Assembly (NCBI GenBank): GCA_958354085.1
Contig: CATWUX010000052.1
Location: forward strand, 1 to 13,490
Source: an uncultured Oscillospiraceae bacterium
Lineage (GTDB): Bacteria > Bacillota > Clostridia > Oscillospirales > Acutalibacteraceae
DNA: 13,490 nt
Direction: 5' to 3'
How positions within the stretch are numbered: position 1 is the first letter of the stretch; each line of letters opens with the position of its first letter. Positions 1 through 7,127 of this stretch are shown here, one piece after another. Both the position numbers and the translations under genes were made by a program. The notes beneath the pieces are model-generated. The model was not told the DNA's origin. It saw only the letters and a list, made by a program, of their open reading frames with translations, and made no database searches.

Positions 1-1761
1 GGCAAAAATCGGATGATTTTCGTTGATTTCCAGTACACGCTCGGCCTTGACCTTGTTGGCGCCGTCATTCGGCATGGAGTTGAGCACCTTTTCCATCTCC
101 AGTGACAGTGCGCCGTCGCTGGACAGGCAGACAGGATGGCTCTTCAGCCGTTTGGACAGGCGTACCGCTTTGACCTTGCCGTCCAGCGCCTTCGCCATGA
201 AATCGAACAAATCCTTGTGCTGCTCCGCCTGCTTTTCGTCCGCCTCTTTATCCTCCGGAGACTCGAATCCGAGATCGCCGCCGGACACGGAGCGGAACTC
301 CTTGTCGTTGAACGCGTGCAGGACACGCAGCGCAAATTCGTCGATATCGTCGGTCAGATAGAGCATCTCATAGCCCTTGTCGCGCACCGCCTCGGTCTGG
401 GGCAAGCGGTCGATTTTTTCCGGCGTTTCACCGCAGGCATAGTAGATATACTTTTGCTCCTCGCCCATGCGGCTGACATATTCCGCAAGCGTGACCGGCT
501 TTTTCTCCGTGGAGGAATAGAACAGCAGCAGATCCTGCAGCAGCTCTTTGTTGCGGCCGTATTCGTTGTACACGCCGTATTTCAGCTGCAAGCCGAAGTT
601 TTTGAAGAACGCCTCGTACGCCTCGCGGTCATTGGTCAGCATACTGAGCAGCTCGCTTTTGATCTTCTTTTCCAACCGTCCGGCGATCAGCTTGAGCTGG
701 CGATCGTGCTGGAGCATTTCGCGCGAGATGTTCAGCGACAAATCCTGCGAATCCACCAAGCCCTTGACAAAGCTGAAGTGATCGGGCAGCAGATCGGCGC
801 ATTTGTCCATGATCAGCACGCCGTTGGCATACAGCTGCAAGCCCTTTTCGTATTCGCGGGTATAGTAGTTGTAGGGGGCGCGGGAGGGGATGAACAGCAG
901 CGCGTTGTAGGTGGACGCGCCCTCCGTGCTGGAATGGATCACGCGCGCCGGTTTCTCATAATCAAAGAATTTCTCTTGATAGAACCGGTTATAATCCTCT
1001 TCGGTCAGCTCGTTTTTGTTTTTGCGCCACAGCGGCACCATGCTGTTGAGCGTTTCATTCTCGGTATAGGTCTCGTATTCCACGGGCTTATCCGCGTCCT
1101 CTTCCGCGCGTTCCTTCGGGCGGCTTTTTTCCACTTCCATTTTGATGGGATAGCGGATATAATCGGAATATTTGCGCACGATGCCCTGAATGCGGTAGCT
1201 GTCAAGGAATTCGTCGTAGCTGTCCTCGTCGGTGTTAGGCTTAATGTGCAGCACGATGCGGGTACCGTGGGAATCCTTTTGCGCCGGCTCAATCGTATAG
1301 CCGTCCGCGCCGGCGGATTGCCACTGCCATGCCTCGTCCGCGCCGAACGCGCGGCTGATCACGGTGACGTTATCGCTGACCATGAAAGCGGAATAGAAAC
1401 CAACGCCGAACTGGCCGATGATGTCCACGTCCTCTTTCGCCTCATGCTCCTGCTTGAAAGCCAGCGAGCCGCTCTTCGCGATCACGCCGAGATTGTTTTC
1501 CAGCTCGTCCTTGGTCATGCCGATGCCGTTGTCCTCCAGCGTCAGCGTGCGCGCGTCCTTGTCCAGCGACAGCTGGATGACAAATTCATCCCGGTTGACG
1601 CCGGTGGCGCCGTCGCTGAGCGATTGATAATACAGCTTGTCCATCGCGTCGCTGGCGTTGGAGATCAGCTCGCGCAGAAAAATTTCCCGATGCGTATAAA
1701 TAGAATGGATCATCAAATCCAGCAGCCGTTTGGATTCGGCTTTAAACTGCTTTTTGCCCAT
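1..1761 (-). CDS. htpG: HtpG, bacterial Hsp90 chaperone (3' end cut by window edge)
   Basis: Cytosolic ATP-dependent dimeric chaperone of the Hsp90 family. The frame is open from the ATG at 1761 to the first base of the window, giving 587 residues. The E. coli protein has 624, so roughly 40 C-terminal residues, part of the dimerisation domain, lie outside. The N-terminal GHKL ATPase is intact: ELISNASDA at residues 31-39 (E31, N35), DNGIGM at 77-82 (D77), GVIAKSGS at 92-99 and the ATP lid GQFGVGF at 116-122. The visible end, reading LEINENHPIF, matches the usual Hsp90 C-terminal region. The start is fixed by a GAGGGG ribosome binding site seven bases upstream. The gene follows sbcC in the same direction but has its own promoter and CIRCE operator. 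The family call is certain; only the missing tail is unseen. Confidence 0.97.
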   Translation of the reverse strand, partial: MGKKQFKAESKRLLDLMIHSIYTHREIFLRELISNASDAMDKLYYQSLSDGATGVNRDEFVIQLSLDKDARTLTLEDNGIGMTKDELENNLGVIAKSGSLAFKQEHEAKEDVDIIGQFGVGFYSAFMVSDNVTVISRAFGADEAWQWQSAGADGYTIEPAQKDSHGTRIVLHIKPNTDEDSYDEFLDSYRIQGIVRKYSDYIRYPIKMEVEKSRPKERAEEDADKPVEYETYTENETLNSMVPLWRKNKNELTEEDYNRFYQEKFFDYEKPARVIHSSTEGASTYNALLFIPSRAPYNYYTREYEKGLQLYANGVLIMDKCADLLPDHFSFVKGLVDSQDLSLNISREMLQHDRQLKLIAGRLEKKIKSELLSMLTNDREAYEAFFKNFGLQLKYGVYNEYGRNKELLQDLLLFYSSTEKKPVTLAEYVSRMGEEQKYIYYACGETPEKIDRLPQTEAVRDKGYEMLYLTDDIDEFALRVLHAFNDKEFRSVSGGDLGFESPEDKEADEKQAEQHKDLFDFMAKALDGKVKAVRLSKRLKSHPVCLSSDGALSLEMEKVLNSMPNDGANKVKAERVLEINENHPIFA

Positions 1762-1768
1762 GATTCGT

Positions 1769-1774
1769 CCCCTC
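1769..1774 (-). promoter_or_regulatory. Ribosome binding site of htpG
   Basis: GAGGGG on the minus strand, seven bases before the htpG ATG. It lies downstream of the CIRCE element, so the operator is inside the transcribed leader but does not cover the ribosome binding site. Confidence 0.8.
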
Positions 1775-1786
1775 GTTGTGATAAGA

Positions 1787-1813
1787 TTAGCACTCGAGCG
1801 TCCGGAGTGCTAA
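1787..1813 (-). promoter_or_regulatory. CIRCE operator (HrcA binding site) of htpG
   Basis: A perfect inverted repeat, TTAGCACTC-N9-GAGTGCTAA, which is identical to the CIRCE consensus bound by the heat-shock repressor HrcA. On the minus strand it begins six bases after the -10 box of the htpG promoter, so it covers the expected transcription start. That placement suits repression by promoter occlusion. Because it is transcribed, it can also form a hairpin at the 5' end of the htpG mRNA. The motif is read directly from the sequence; HrcA control is inferred from the known motif. Confidence 0.95.
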
Positions 1814-1818
1814 TACAT

Positions 1819-1847
1819 ACTATACCCCGTTTTCTGGAAAAGCGCAA
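1819..1847 (-). promoter_or_regulatory. Promoter of htpG (sigma-A type)
   Basis: On the minus strand, -35 TTGCGC (1842-1847) and -10 TATAGT (1819-1824) are separated by exactly 17 bases. The -10 is a five-of-six match and the -35 keeps TTG. The predicted start lies near 1812, inside the CIRCE element. The combination of good spacing and operator position makes this the likely htpG promoter. Confidence 0.8.
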
Positions 1848-1886
1848 GAGGGAAAATTGTTAAAAAATTGTAAAAGCAGGCGACGT

Positions 1887-4661
1887 TTAAGCTTCCAGAC
1901 GGAGCTGACTGCCGACGGGGGATTTGGTCACGACGATTTTCTTGTCAATGCGCTCCTTCAGCTCGCCGACATGCGAAATAATGCCGACCAGCCGGTCGGC
2001 GCCGGCAAGCGAGAGCAGCGTGCCGATGGCGCTGTCCAGGCTTTCGCTGTCCAGCGAGCCGAAACCTTCGTCCACAAACATGGTCTCGATGGACACGCCG
2101 CCCGCGCGGCTTTGCACAACGTCCGACAGGCCGAGCGCAAGGGCAAGCGAGGCTTTGAAGCTTTCGCCGCCGGAAAGGGTTTTGACGTGCCGCGCTTTGC
2201 CGGTGTATTGGTCGAGCACGGCCAGCTCCAAACCGCGGTCGTTGAGCGTTTGCTGGAAGTCGTTGCGCAGCAGTTCGAACCGCCCGTGCGTCATTTTTGC
2301 CAGCCGCTTGTTCGCTTCGTGTAGAATCTGATCGAAATATACCATTTGTATATACGATTCAAAGCAGAGCTTCTTACAGCCCTTCAGGCGGCCGTTGGCG
2401 GTTTTTGCAAGCGAATCCGCGGCCTGCAGCTCTTGCTCCAGCGATTCCAGCTCTGTACGTTTTTGCAGCAGTTCCGCGGCGATACGGCGGTTGCCGTCCA
2501 GCCGGGAGCGCCATCCGGCAAGCTGTTCGCGCAGTGCGTTTTGCTGCGCTTGCAGCTGTGCCTGCCGGTCGGCCAGCGCGGCTTCATCGCCATCCGTGTC
2601 GTCGTGCAGCTGCGACAACGCCTGTGTGACGCTGTCCAGCCGACCGGCCAGATGCTGCCGCTGTTCGCGGCAGGCGGCTTCGGCTTGCTGCGCGGTTTTG
2701 AGCGTTTCCTGCGCCTGCGCGATTTGTGCAGACAGTGCTTTTTGTGCTTCTTCGGCCGCTGTGCGCGTGGGAAGCTCCGGCGGCAGCGCCGTCCGCAGCG
2801 CCGCACAGGCGGCATCCGCTTCGGCGCAGGCGGCCAGAGACTGTTGAAGCTGCGCGGCAAGTGCGATCTGCCGCGTGTCCAGTTCCGCCGCCTGCTGCCG
2901 CAGATTATCGATCTGCGCGGGCAATGCGGCGCGCTGCTGCGCCTGATCGCGGGCGGCCGGCAGTGCGGCGTCCGCGGTCTTGGCCATCGACATCGCCGCT
3001 GTGTGAGCCGCGTCAATAGCGGTCTTTTCCGGCGGCAATTCCAGCGCCTGCGCCCGCTGTGCGATGGTTCTGGTGCGCTCCTCGCAGGTCGTGCGCTGTT
3101 GGGCGGCTTTCTGGCTGGCGGCGGTATAAGCGCGTTCGCAGGCATCCTGTTTTTTCCGCGCGTCCTTGACCTGCTGCTCGGTGGGCGCGTCCGCCGCTAA
3201 TGCGGCGGGCTGCGGGTGCGTCCGACTGCCGCACACGGGGCAGGGGGTGTCCGGCTGCAGCGACCGCGCGAGAAAGCCTGCCTGTGCGCGCAAAAAACCC
3301 TGCTGCAGGGTGCTGTGGGTATCCTTGGCTTGCCGGTACAGCTCCTCCGCAGTGATAAAAGCGGCTTGCGCATCGGTCAGTTTTCGCTGCTCGGCTGTTT
3401 GTTCCTCCCATAGGGCTTGCAGCGCTTCCAGCGCCTGCACCCGTGTTTGTGCGTCCTCGCGCTGCTTTTCCAACCGCACCAGCGCCGTTTCCGCCCCGTC
3501 CAATTCGCGCAGCTGCGTTTCCGCGTCGGTTTGCGCCTGCGTGAGCGCCTGCCGCTGTGCTTGCAGCGCGTTCAGCGCTGTTTCGGCAGCCTGCCGCTGT
3601 TCGTGTACGCGCGCGCAGTGCGCCTCCTGCTCCGTCAGCGCGGCATAACGCGGCAGCAGCTCCGCCAGCCGGGCGCGCTCCGACTCCCAGGCGGCAATGG
3701 CAGGCAGCATTTTCTCCGCAGCCATCCGCGCCTGCTGCGCCTGCTCCAGCGCGGCAGCCTGCTGTTCCAACGCGGCGGTGAGCCTGCCTTGTTCCTGCCG
3801 GTGAGCGGCACGCTGCGCCGCCCGTTCCAGCGCCGCGGCGTTGGCGGTCAGCCGGTTATCCAGCGCGGCGAGTGCTGCCGACTCTGTTTCCAGCCGCGCC
3901 GCGTCCTGCCGGTTCTGATTGTCCAGCTGAAGGCACACCTCCTCCGCCGTGAGCACGGCGGAGAGCGACTCATCGCACAGCCGTGCGGCCGCCTGTGCCA
4001 GCGGCGAATCCGCAGGCGTGAGAATGCGGCGCGCGTTGTCCCGCATGTGTGCGCGGGTGTCCCGCACTTCGGCGAACAGCGCGCGCGCCTGTTCGTCCAG
4101 CTGCCGCTGCAAAGCGTCAAAGCGGTAGGTGTCAAAAATACGCCGGAAGATCTGCGCGCGGTCGGCGCTGTCCGCCAGCAGCAGCTTGAGAAATTCACCC
4201 TGCGCGAGCATACACAGCTGCTTGAATTGCGCGTAATTGAAGCGCAGCAGCTCCTCAATCGCGCGGGTGACCTCGTTGGTTTTGGTGACGGGATTGCCCT
4301 GCGGCAGCAGCAGCTCCGCCTCCGCCGCCTGCCGGGTCACGCCCTCGCCACGCCGTTTCGGGCGCTGGTATTCGGGGCGGCGTGTGACAGTGTAGGTTTG
4401 TCCGCGGTGGGAGAACACCAGCGTCACAAAGGTGTCGGTCTCCGGCGCGGCAAAATCGCTGCGCAGTCCGTCGTTTGTGCGGTTTTCACCGCTGGTCTGC
4501 CCGAACAGCGCGTAAGAGATGCCGTCGAACAGGGTGGTTTTCCCCGCACCGGTATCGCCGGTGATCAGAAACAGCCCGCCGCTGCCGAAACGGGTAAAAT
4601 CCACCTCACAGCGGCCCGCGTAAGGGCCGAAAGCACTCATGATCAGTTGCAGCGGTTTCAT
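1887..4661 (-). CDS. sbcC: SbcC, ATPase subunit of the SbcCD nuclease (Rad50-like)
   Basis: Cytosolic SMC-like ATPase of 924 residues that pairs with SbcD to process DNA hairpins, palindromes and protein-blocked ends. The N-terminal ATPase half has Walker A GDTGAGKT at 35-42 and the Q-loop MLAQGEF with Q154. Two long Ala/Gln/Glu-rich coiled-coil arms (about 185-473 and 478-755) flank a zinc-hook CPVC at 474-477. The C-terminal half carries the signature LSGGESF (829-835), Walker B/D-loop FVDEGFGSLD (862-871; D864, E865) and switch histidine H897. At 924 residues it is shorter than the E. coli protein (1048), which implies shorter arms. The start overlaps the sbcD stop (ATGA) and has AAGGAGG seven bases upstream, inside the end of sbcD, so translation is probably coupled. 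All catalytic parts are present. Confidence 0.96.
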   Translation of the reverse strand: MKPLQLIMSAFGPYAGRCEVDFTRFGSGGLFLITGDTGAGKTTLFDGISYALFGQTSGENRTNDGLRSDFAAPETDTFVTLVFSHRGQTYTVTRRPEYQRPKRRGEGVTRQAAEAELLLPQGNPVTKTNEVTRAIEELLRFNYAQFKQLCMLAQGEFLKLLLADSADRAQIFRRIFDTYRFDALQRQLDEQARALFAEVRDTRAHMRDNARRILTPADSPLAQAAARLCDESLSAVLTAEEVCLQLDNQNRQDAARLETESAALAALDNRLTANAAALERAAQRAAHRQEQGRLTAALEQQAAALEQAQQARMAAEKMLPAIAAWESERARLAELLPRYAALTEQEAHCARVHEQRQAAETALNALQAQRQALTQAQTDAETQLRELDGAETALVRLEKQREDAQTRVQALEALQALWEEQTAEQRKLTDAQAAFITAEELYRQAKDTHSTLQQGFLRAQAGFLARSLQPDTPCPVCGSRTHPQPAALAADAPTEQQVKDARKKQDACERAYTAASQKAAQQRTTCEERTRTIAQRAQALELPPEKTAIDAAHTAAMSMAKTADAALPAARDQAQQRAALPAQIDNLRQQAAELDTRQIALAAQLQQSLAACAEADAACAALRTALPPELPTRTAAEEAQKALSAQIAQAQETLKTAQQAEAACREQRQHLAGRLDSVTQALSQLHDDTDGDEAALADRQAQLQAQQNALREQLAGWRSRLDGNRRIAAELLQKRTELESLEQELQAADSLAKTANGRLKGCKKLCFESYIQMVYFDQILHEANKRLAKMTHGRFELLRNDFQQTLNDRGLELAVLDQYTGKARHVKTLSGGESFKASLALALGLSDVVQSRAGGVSIETMFVDEGFGSLDSESLDSAIGTLLSLAGADRLVGIISHVGELKERIDKKIVVTKSPVGSQLRLEA

Positions 4662-5791
4662 ACCGTTTCCTCCTTTTGCAGCGCTGCCCGCAAACGGGCG
4701 TATTCGCGCTCGGTCATGGGTTGTCCGTTCATTTTTTCAAAAAATGCGGCGAACAGCTGCTCGTCCGTCTGCTCCTCCAGCCGTGCGGCCGCGGCGGTGA
4801 CGGTATCCGCCTGTCCGGCGTGAGCGTATTCCACGTGCAGCAGCTGCGGATAGACCGCGCGCAGCCGTTCGGCGGGATCCAGCACCGGTTCGCCGGTGAG
4901 GACAGCCCAAATGTAATCGTCCCGTCCGTCCGGCGATTCCCGCGCCGCTTCCAGCAGCGCGTCCAGTTCGCCGCGGATACGCCGCAGATCCCGCCGCGGC
5001 GTGACCGGGATCTGTTCGATTTGCACGTTGCCCGGTTCTTCCAGCGTGACCAGCGTAAAGCTTTTCCGATGCCCCACTTCGGACAGGGAGTATTTCAGCG
5101 GCGAGCCTGCGTACCGCACCGTGTCCCGCCCCATGCGCTGGGCGCGGTGCAAATGTCCGAGCGCGACATAATCGAAGCCGTCAAAAGCGGACACATCCAC
5201 CGCGTTGCTGCCGCCCACCGCCGGTGTTTCGGAATCGCAGGTTTCCGGCTGCTCGCCGCCCGCGCAGACGAACTGGTGCGCCACCAGCACGTGGCGCTGC
5301 CCGTCGTCTCGCACGACCTCATGCAGCGCCGCCCGTACAGCCGCATCCGTCGTTGCGGCGTCCGTGTCCAGCCGCGCGCGTACAGTGGCAGGCTTGACGA
5401 AGGGCAGCAGATGAACCGTCAGTGTGCCGAAGCTGTCCGTGAGCGGGACGGAGGGAATCGTGCCGTCGTACACGCCGGCGATATGTACACCGCGTCCGGC
5501 AAGGATGCGGCTGCCGAATTGCAGGCGTTCCGGCGAATCGTGATTGCCGGCGACGGCGAACACCGGAATGCCCGCCGCGTTGAGGCCGGCCAGAAAATCA
5601 TCCAGCACCTCGACCGCTTCCGCGGGCGGCACTGACCGGTCGTACAGATCGCCCGCGAGCAGCACGCCGTCCGCCTGCCGCTCCTTGGCGCAGTCGATCG
5701 CCTGCGTCAGAAAAAGGCGCTGTTCCTCCAGCATGGAGGTTTCCAGCACATATTTGCCCAGATGCAGATCACTCAAATGTAAAAAACGCAT
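4658..5791 (-). CDS. sbcD: SbcD, nuclease subunit of SbcCD (Mre11-like)
   Basis: Metal-dependent (normally Mn) phosphoesterase subunit, 377 residues. The calcineurin-like motifs appear in order: DLHLG (D8, H10), GDLYDR (D48), GNHDS (N83, H84, D85), AHQF (H172) and GHLH (H213, H215). These are the ligands expected for a two-metal exonuclease/endonuclease centre. GSPLKYSLSE at 229-238 is also typical of the family. The roughly 120 residues that follow form the C-terminal capping and SbcC-binding region. The length is close to the E. coli protein (400). The ATG at 5791 is preceded by GGGAG five bases upstream and opens directly on the metal-binding strand, so no earlier start is needed. It is first in a two-gene operon with sbcC, overlapping by four bases, and is driven from the promoter at 5894-5922. 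Confidence 0.96.
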   Translation of the reverse strand: MRFLHLSDLHLGKYVLETSMLEEQRLFLTQAIDCAKERQADGVLLAGDLYDRSVPPAEAVEVLDDFLAGLNAAGIPVFAVAGNHDSPERLQFGSRILAGRGVHIAGVYDGTIPSVPLTDSFGTLTVHLLPFVKPATVRARLDTDAATTDAAVRAALHEVVRDDGQRHVLVAHQFVCAGGEQPETCDSETPAVGGSNAVDVSAFDGFDYVALGHLHRAQRMGRDTVRYAGSPLKYSLSEVGHRKSFTLVTLEEPGNVQIEQIPVTPRRDLRRIRGELDALLEAARESPDGRDDYIWAVLTGEPVLDPAERLRAVYPQLLHVEYAHAGQADTVTAAAARLEEQTDEQLFAAFFEKMNGQPMTEREYARLRAALQKEETV

Positions 5792-5829
5792 CGTTTCTCC
5801 CGCCTTATGCCGTCATTTTATAGCCGTTG

Positions 5830-5889
5830 AGGGAACCGCCGGCTTGCCCGCGCGTTTATCCGCGCGCAGACGCTATGCAGAGATTCCCT
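5830..5889 (-). other. Possible folded 5' leader of sbcD mRNA
   Basis: In the predicted sbcDC transcript the first bases (AGGGAA, 5884-5889) are complementary to TTCCCT at 5830-5835. They enclose a GC hairpin, CGCGCG-GATAAA-CGCGCG, at 5849-5866. No U-run follows, so it is not a terminator. The complementarity is directly visible; folding and any regulatory role are inference. Confidence 0.3.
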
Positions 5890-5893
5890 AGCT

Positions 5894-5922
5894 ATTATAC
5901 CGAAAGCTGCGCGATTTTTCCA
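5894..5922 (-). promoter_or_regulatory. Promoter of sbcDC
   Basis: On the minus strand, a consensus -10 TATAAT (5894-5899) and -35 TGGAAA (5917-5922, four of six) are separated by 17 bases. The predicted start near 5887 gives a leader of about 95 bases before sbcD. No clear SOS or other known operator is seen around it. Confidence 0.75.
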
Positions 5923-5935
5923 GTAGAAAAACGGA

Positions 5936-5964
5936 TTGAAACTTACAGAAAAAAGTGTTATACT
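5936..5964 (+). promoter_or_regulatory. Promoter of the Gld-like ABC operon
   Basis: TTGAAA (5936-5941) and TATACT (5959-5964) are separated by 17 bases, with five of six matches in the -10 and four of six in the -35. The predicted start near 5971 falls within the inverted repeat at 5967-5989. The resulting leader is about 185 bases. Confidence 0.8.
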
Positions 5965-5966
5965 GA

Positions 5967-5989
5967 ATCGACTGTGATGCAGAGTCGAT
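5967..5989 (+). promoter_or_regulatory. Inverted repeat at the ABC operon start site (candidate operator)
   Basis: A perfect dyad, ATCGACT-N9-AGTCGAT, begins three bases after the -10 box and spans the expected transcription start. The geometry resembles the CIRCE site of htpG (arms separated by nine bases, on +1), but the arm sequence is different and I do not recognise it. It could be the binding site of an unknown repressor or a 5' stem-loop of the mRNA. No regulator gene is encoded nearby. Confidence 0.5.
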
Positions 5990-6155
5990 CTGAAAAAACA
6001 CAAGAAAATCACATAACTTTTATAAACTGTTTACAACTGGTATGCCGCGTTTCGTTACAATGGTACTGTTATAGCAGCGATACCGGACTGCACAGGCGCT
6101 CTGCAGCGCGCCCCCGACGGGGAATGAAGCCTAAAAACAGGAGGGAACCATCAAC

Positions 6156-7127
6156 ATGATTGAGGTAAAAAACCTTACGAAGCGATATGGCGGACACAAA
6201 GCGGTCAACGATATCAGCTTCCGGGTGGAGGAAGGGGAAATTCTCGGCTTCCTCGGGCCCAACGGCGCCGGTAAATCCACAACGATGAACATACTGACCG
6301 GGTATTTGTCCGCCAGCGAAGGCACCGTGTCCATCAACGGTCACGACGTTTTGGACGAACCCAACGAAGCCAAGGCGAGCATCGGCTATCTGCCGGAGCA
6401 TCCGCCGCTGTATCTGGATATGACCGTGCGGGAGTATCTGGATTTTATGTACGATCTGAAGAAATGCACCATCTCACGGCAGGAGCATATTGCGGAGATC
6501 TGCCGCATTATGAAGATCGAGGATGTGTACGGCCGTCTGATCAAGAACCTGTCCAAAGGTTACCGGCAGCGCGTCGGTTTTGCACAGGCGCTCATCGGCA
6601 ACCCGCCGGTGCTGATTCTGGACGAGCCGACCGTCGGTCTCGACCCGAACCAGATCATCGAGATCCGCTCGCTGATCAAGAGTCTCGGTAAGCATCACAC
6701 CGTGATCCTGTCGTCCCACATTTTGCCCGAGATCGAGGCGGTGTGCGACCGCATTGTTATCATCAATAAAGGTGTGATCGTGGCGGACGACACGGCGAAA
6801 AATCTGTCCACGCGGTATTCCAACGATCGCCGTCTGCTGGCGCGCGTTGCCGGGCCGGAGAGCGAGGTACAGGCGCTCATCGGGCGTATCGGAGATGTCG
6901 AACAGGTCACCTCGCTGGGCGAAAAGGAAAACGGCGTGTTTGAGTTTGCGATCGAGACGGCCGAGGGAACGGATATCCGCCGCGATCTGTTTGAACGGCT
7001 GGCGGCGCGCAATTGGCCGCTGCTGGGCCTGAAATCCATGGAAATGTCGCTGGAAGAGATCTTCATCGCGCTCACACGCGAACAGCTCCCGACAACGGCG
7101 AAGAAAAAAGGAGGGAAAAAGAAATGA
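6156..7127 (+). CDS. ABC transporter ATP-binding protein, GldA-like
   Basis: Cytosolic ATPase (323 residues) that powers the ABC-2 type complex encoded by the next genes. It shows Walker A GPNGAGKST (34-42), the Q-loop region GYLPEHPPLY (77-86, with Glu rather than Gln, as in other exporter ATPases of this group), signature LSKGYRQRV (132-140), Walker B LILDEPT (153-159; D156, E157), D-loop GLDP (161-164) and switch H188. Residues about 220-310 form the extra C-terminal domain common in drug- and gliding-type exporter ATPases, and the protein ends in a lysine-rich tail. AGGAGGG lies ten bases before the ATG. The stop overlaps the permease start (ATGA). The ATPase call is certain; the Gld-type assignment rests on the neighbouring genes. 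Confidence 0.94.
   Translation: MIEVKNLTKRYGGHKAVNDISFRVEEGEILGFLGPNGAGKSTTMNILTGYLSASEGTVSINGHDVLDEPNEAKASIGYLPEHPPLYLDMTVREYLDFMYDLKKCTISRQEHIAEICRIMKIEDVYGRLIKNLSKGYRQRVGFAQALIGNPPVLILDEPTVGLDPNQIIEIRSLIKSLGKHHTVILSSHILPEIEAVCDRIVIINKGVIVADDTAKNLSTRYSNDRRLLARVAGPESEVQALIGRIGDVEQVTSLGEKENGVFEFAIETAEGTDIRRDLFERLAARNWPLLGLKSMEMSLEEIFIALTREQLPTTAKKKGGKKK

Larger units (their letters stand above)
5792..6155. other. Divergent intergenic regulatory region between sbcDC and the ABC operon
   Basis: A 364-base stretch without a convincing gene. It holds two back-to-back promoters whose -35 boxes are separated by 13 bases (5923-5935), a 7-9-7 inverted repeat at the start site of the rightward operon, and two leaders of about 95 (left) and 185 (right) bases. 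Open frames crossing it lack ribosome binding sites and run through the promoters, so I do not annotate them as genes. I recognise no riboswitch class in either leader. Confidence 0.7.

Noticed and set aside
136..1863. Long plus-strand open frame opposite htpG (575 codons)
   Set aside because: Its product is rich in His, Gln, Arg, Leu and Val without family motifs, it overlaps a clearly real htpG, and it has no credible start signals. It is the antisense shadow of GC-biased codons.
1887..4661. Short SbcC (924 residues) as a possible truncation
   Set aside because: Walker A, zinc hook, signature, Walker B and switch histidine are all present in one frame; only the coiled-coil arms are shorter, which varies naturally in this family.
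3417..4823. Plus-strand open frame opposite sbcC and sbcD (468 codons)
   Set aside because: Arg/Gln/Leu-rich shadow composition, crosses the boundary of two verified genes, no family motif.
5818..6012. Small minus-strand open frame (64 codons) in the divergent intergenic region
   Set aside because: It runs through both promoters, has no ribosome binding site and no recognisable features.
6030..6061. Second possible promoter for the ABC operon, TTTACA and TACAAT
   Set aside because: The spacer is 20 bases, too long for a normal sigma-A promoter, and a much better promoter lies 90 bases upstream.
6384..6413. Glu instead of Gln in the Q-loop of the ABC ATPase (E81)
   Set aside because: The YLPE pattern is common in exporter-type and GldA-like ATPases, and all other ATP-binding motifs are intact, so it is not a sign of inactivation.
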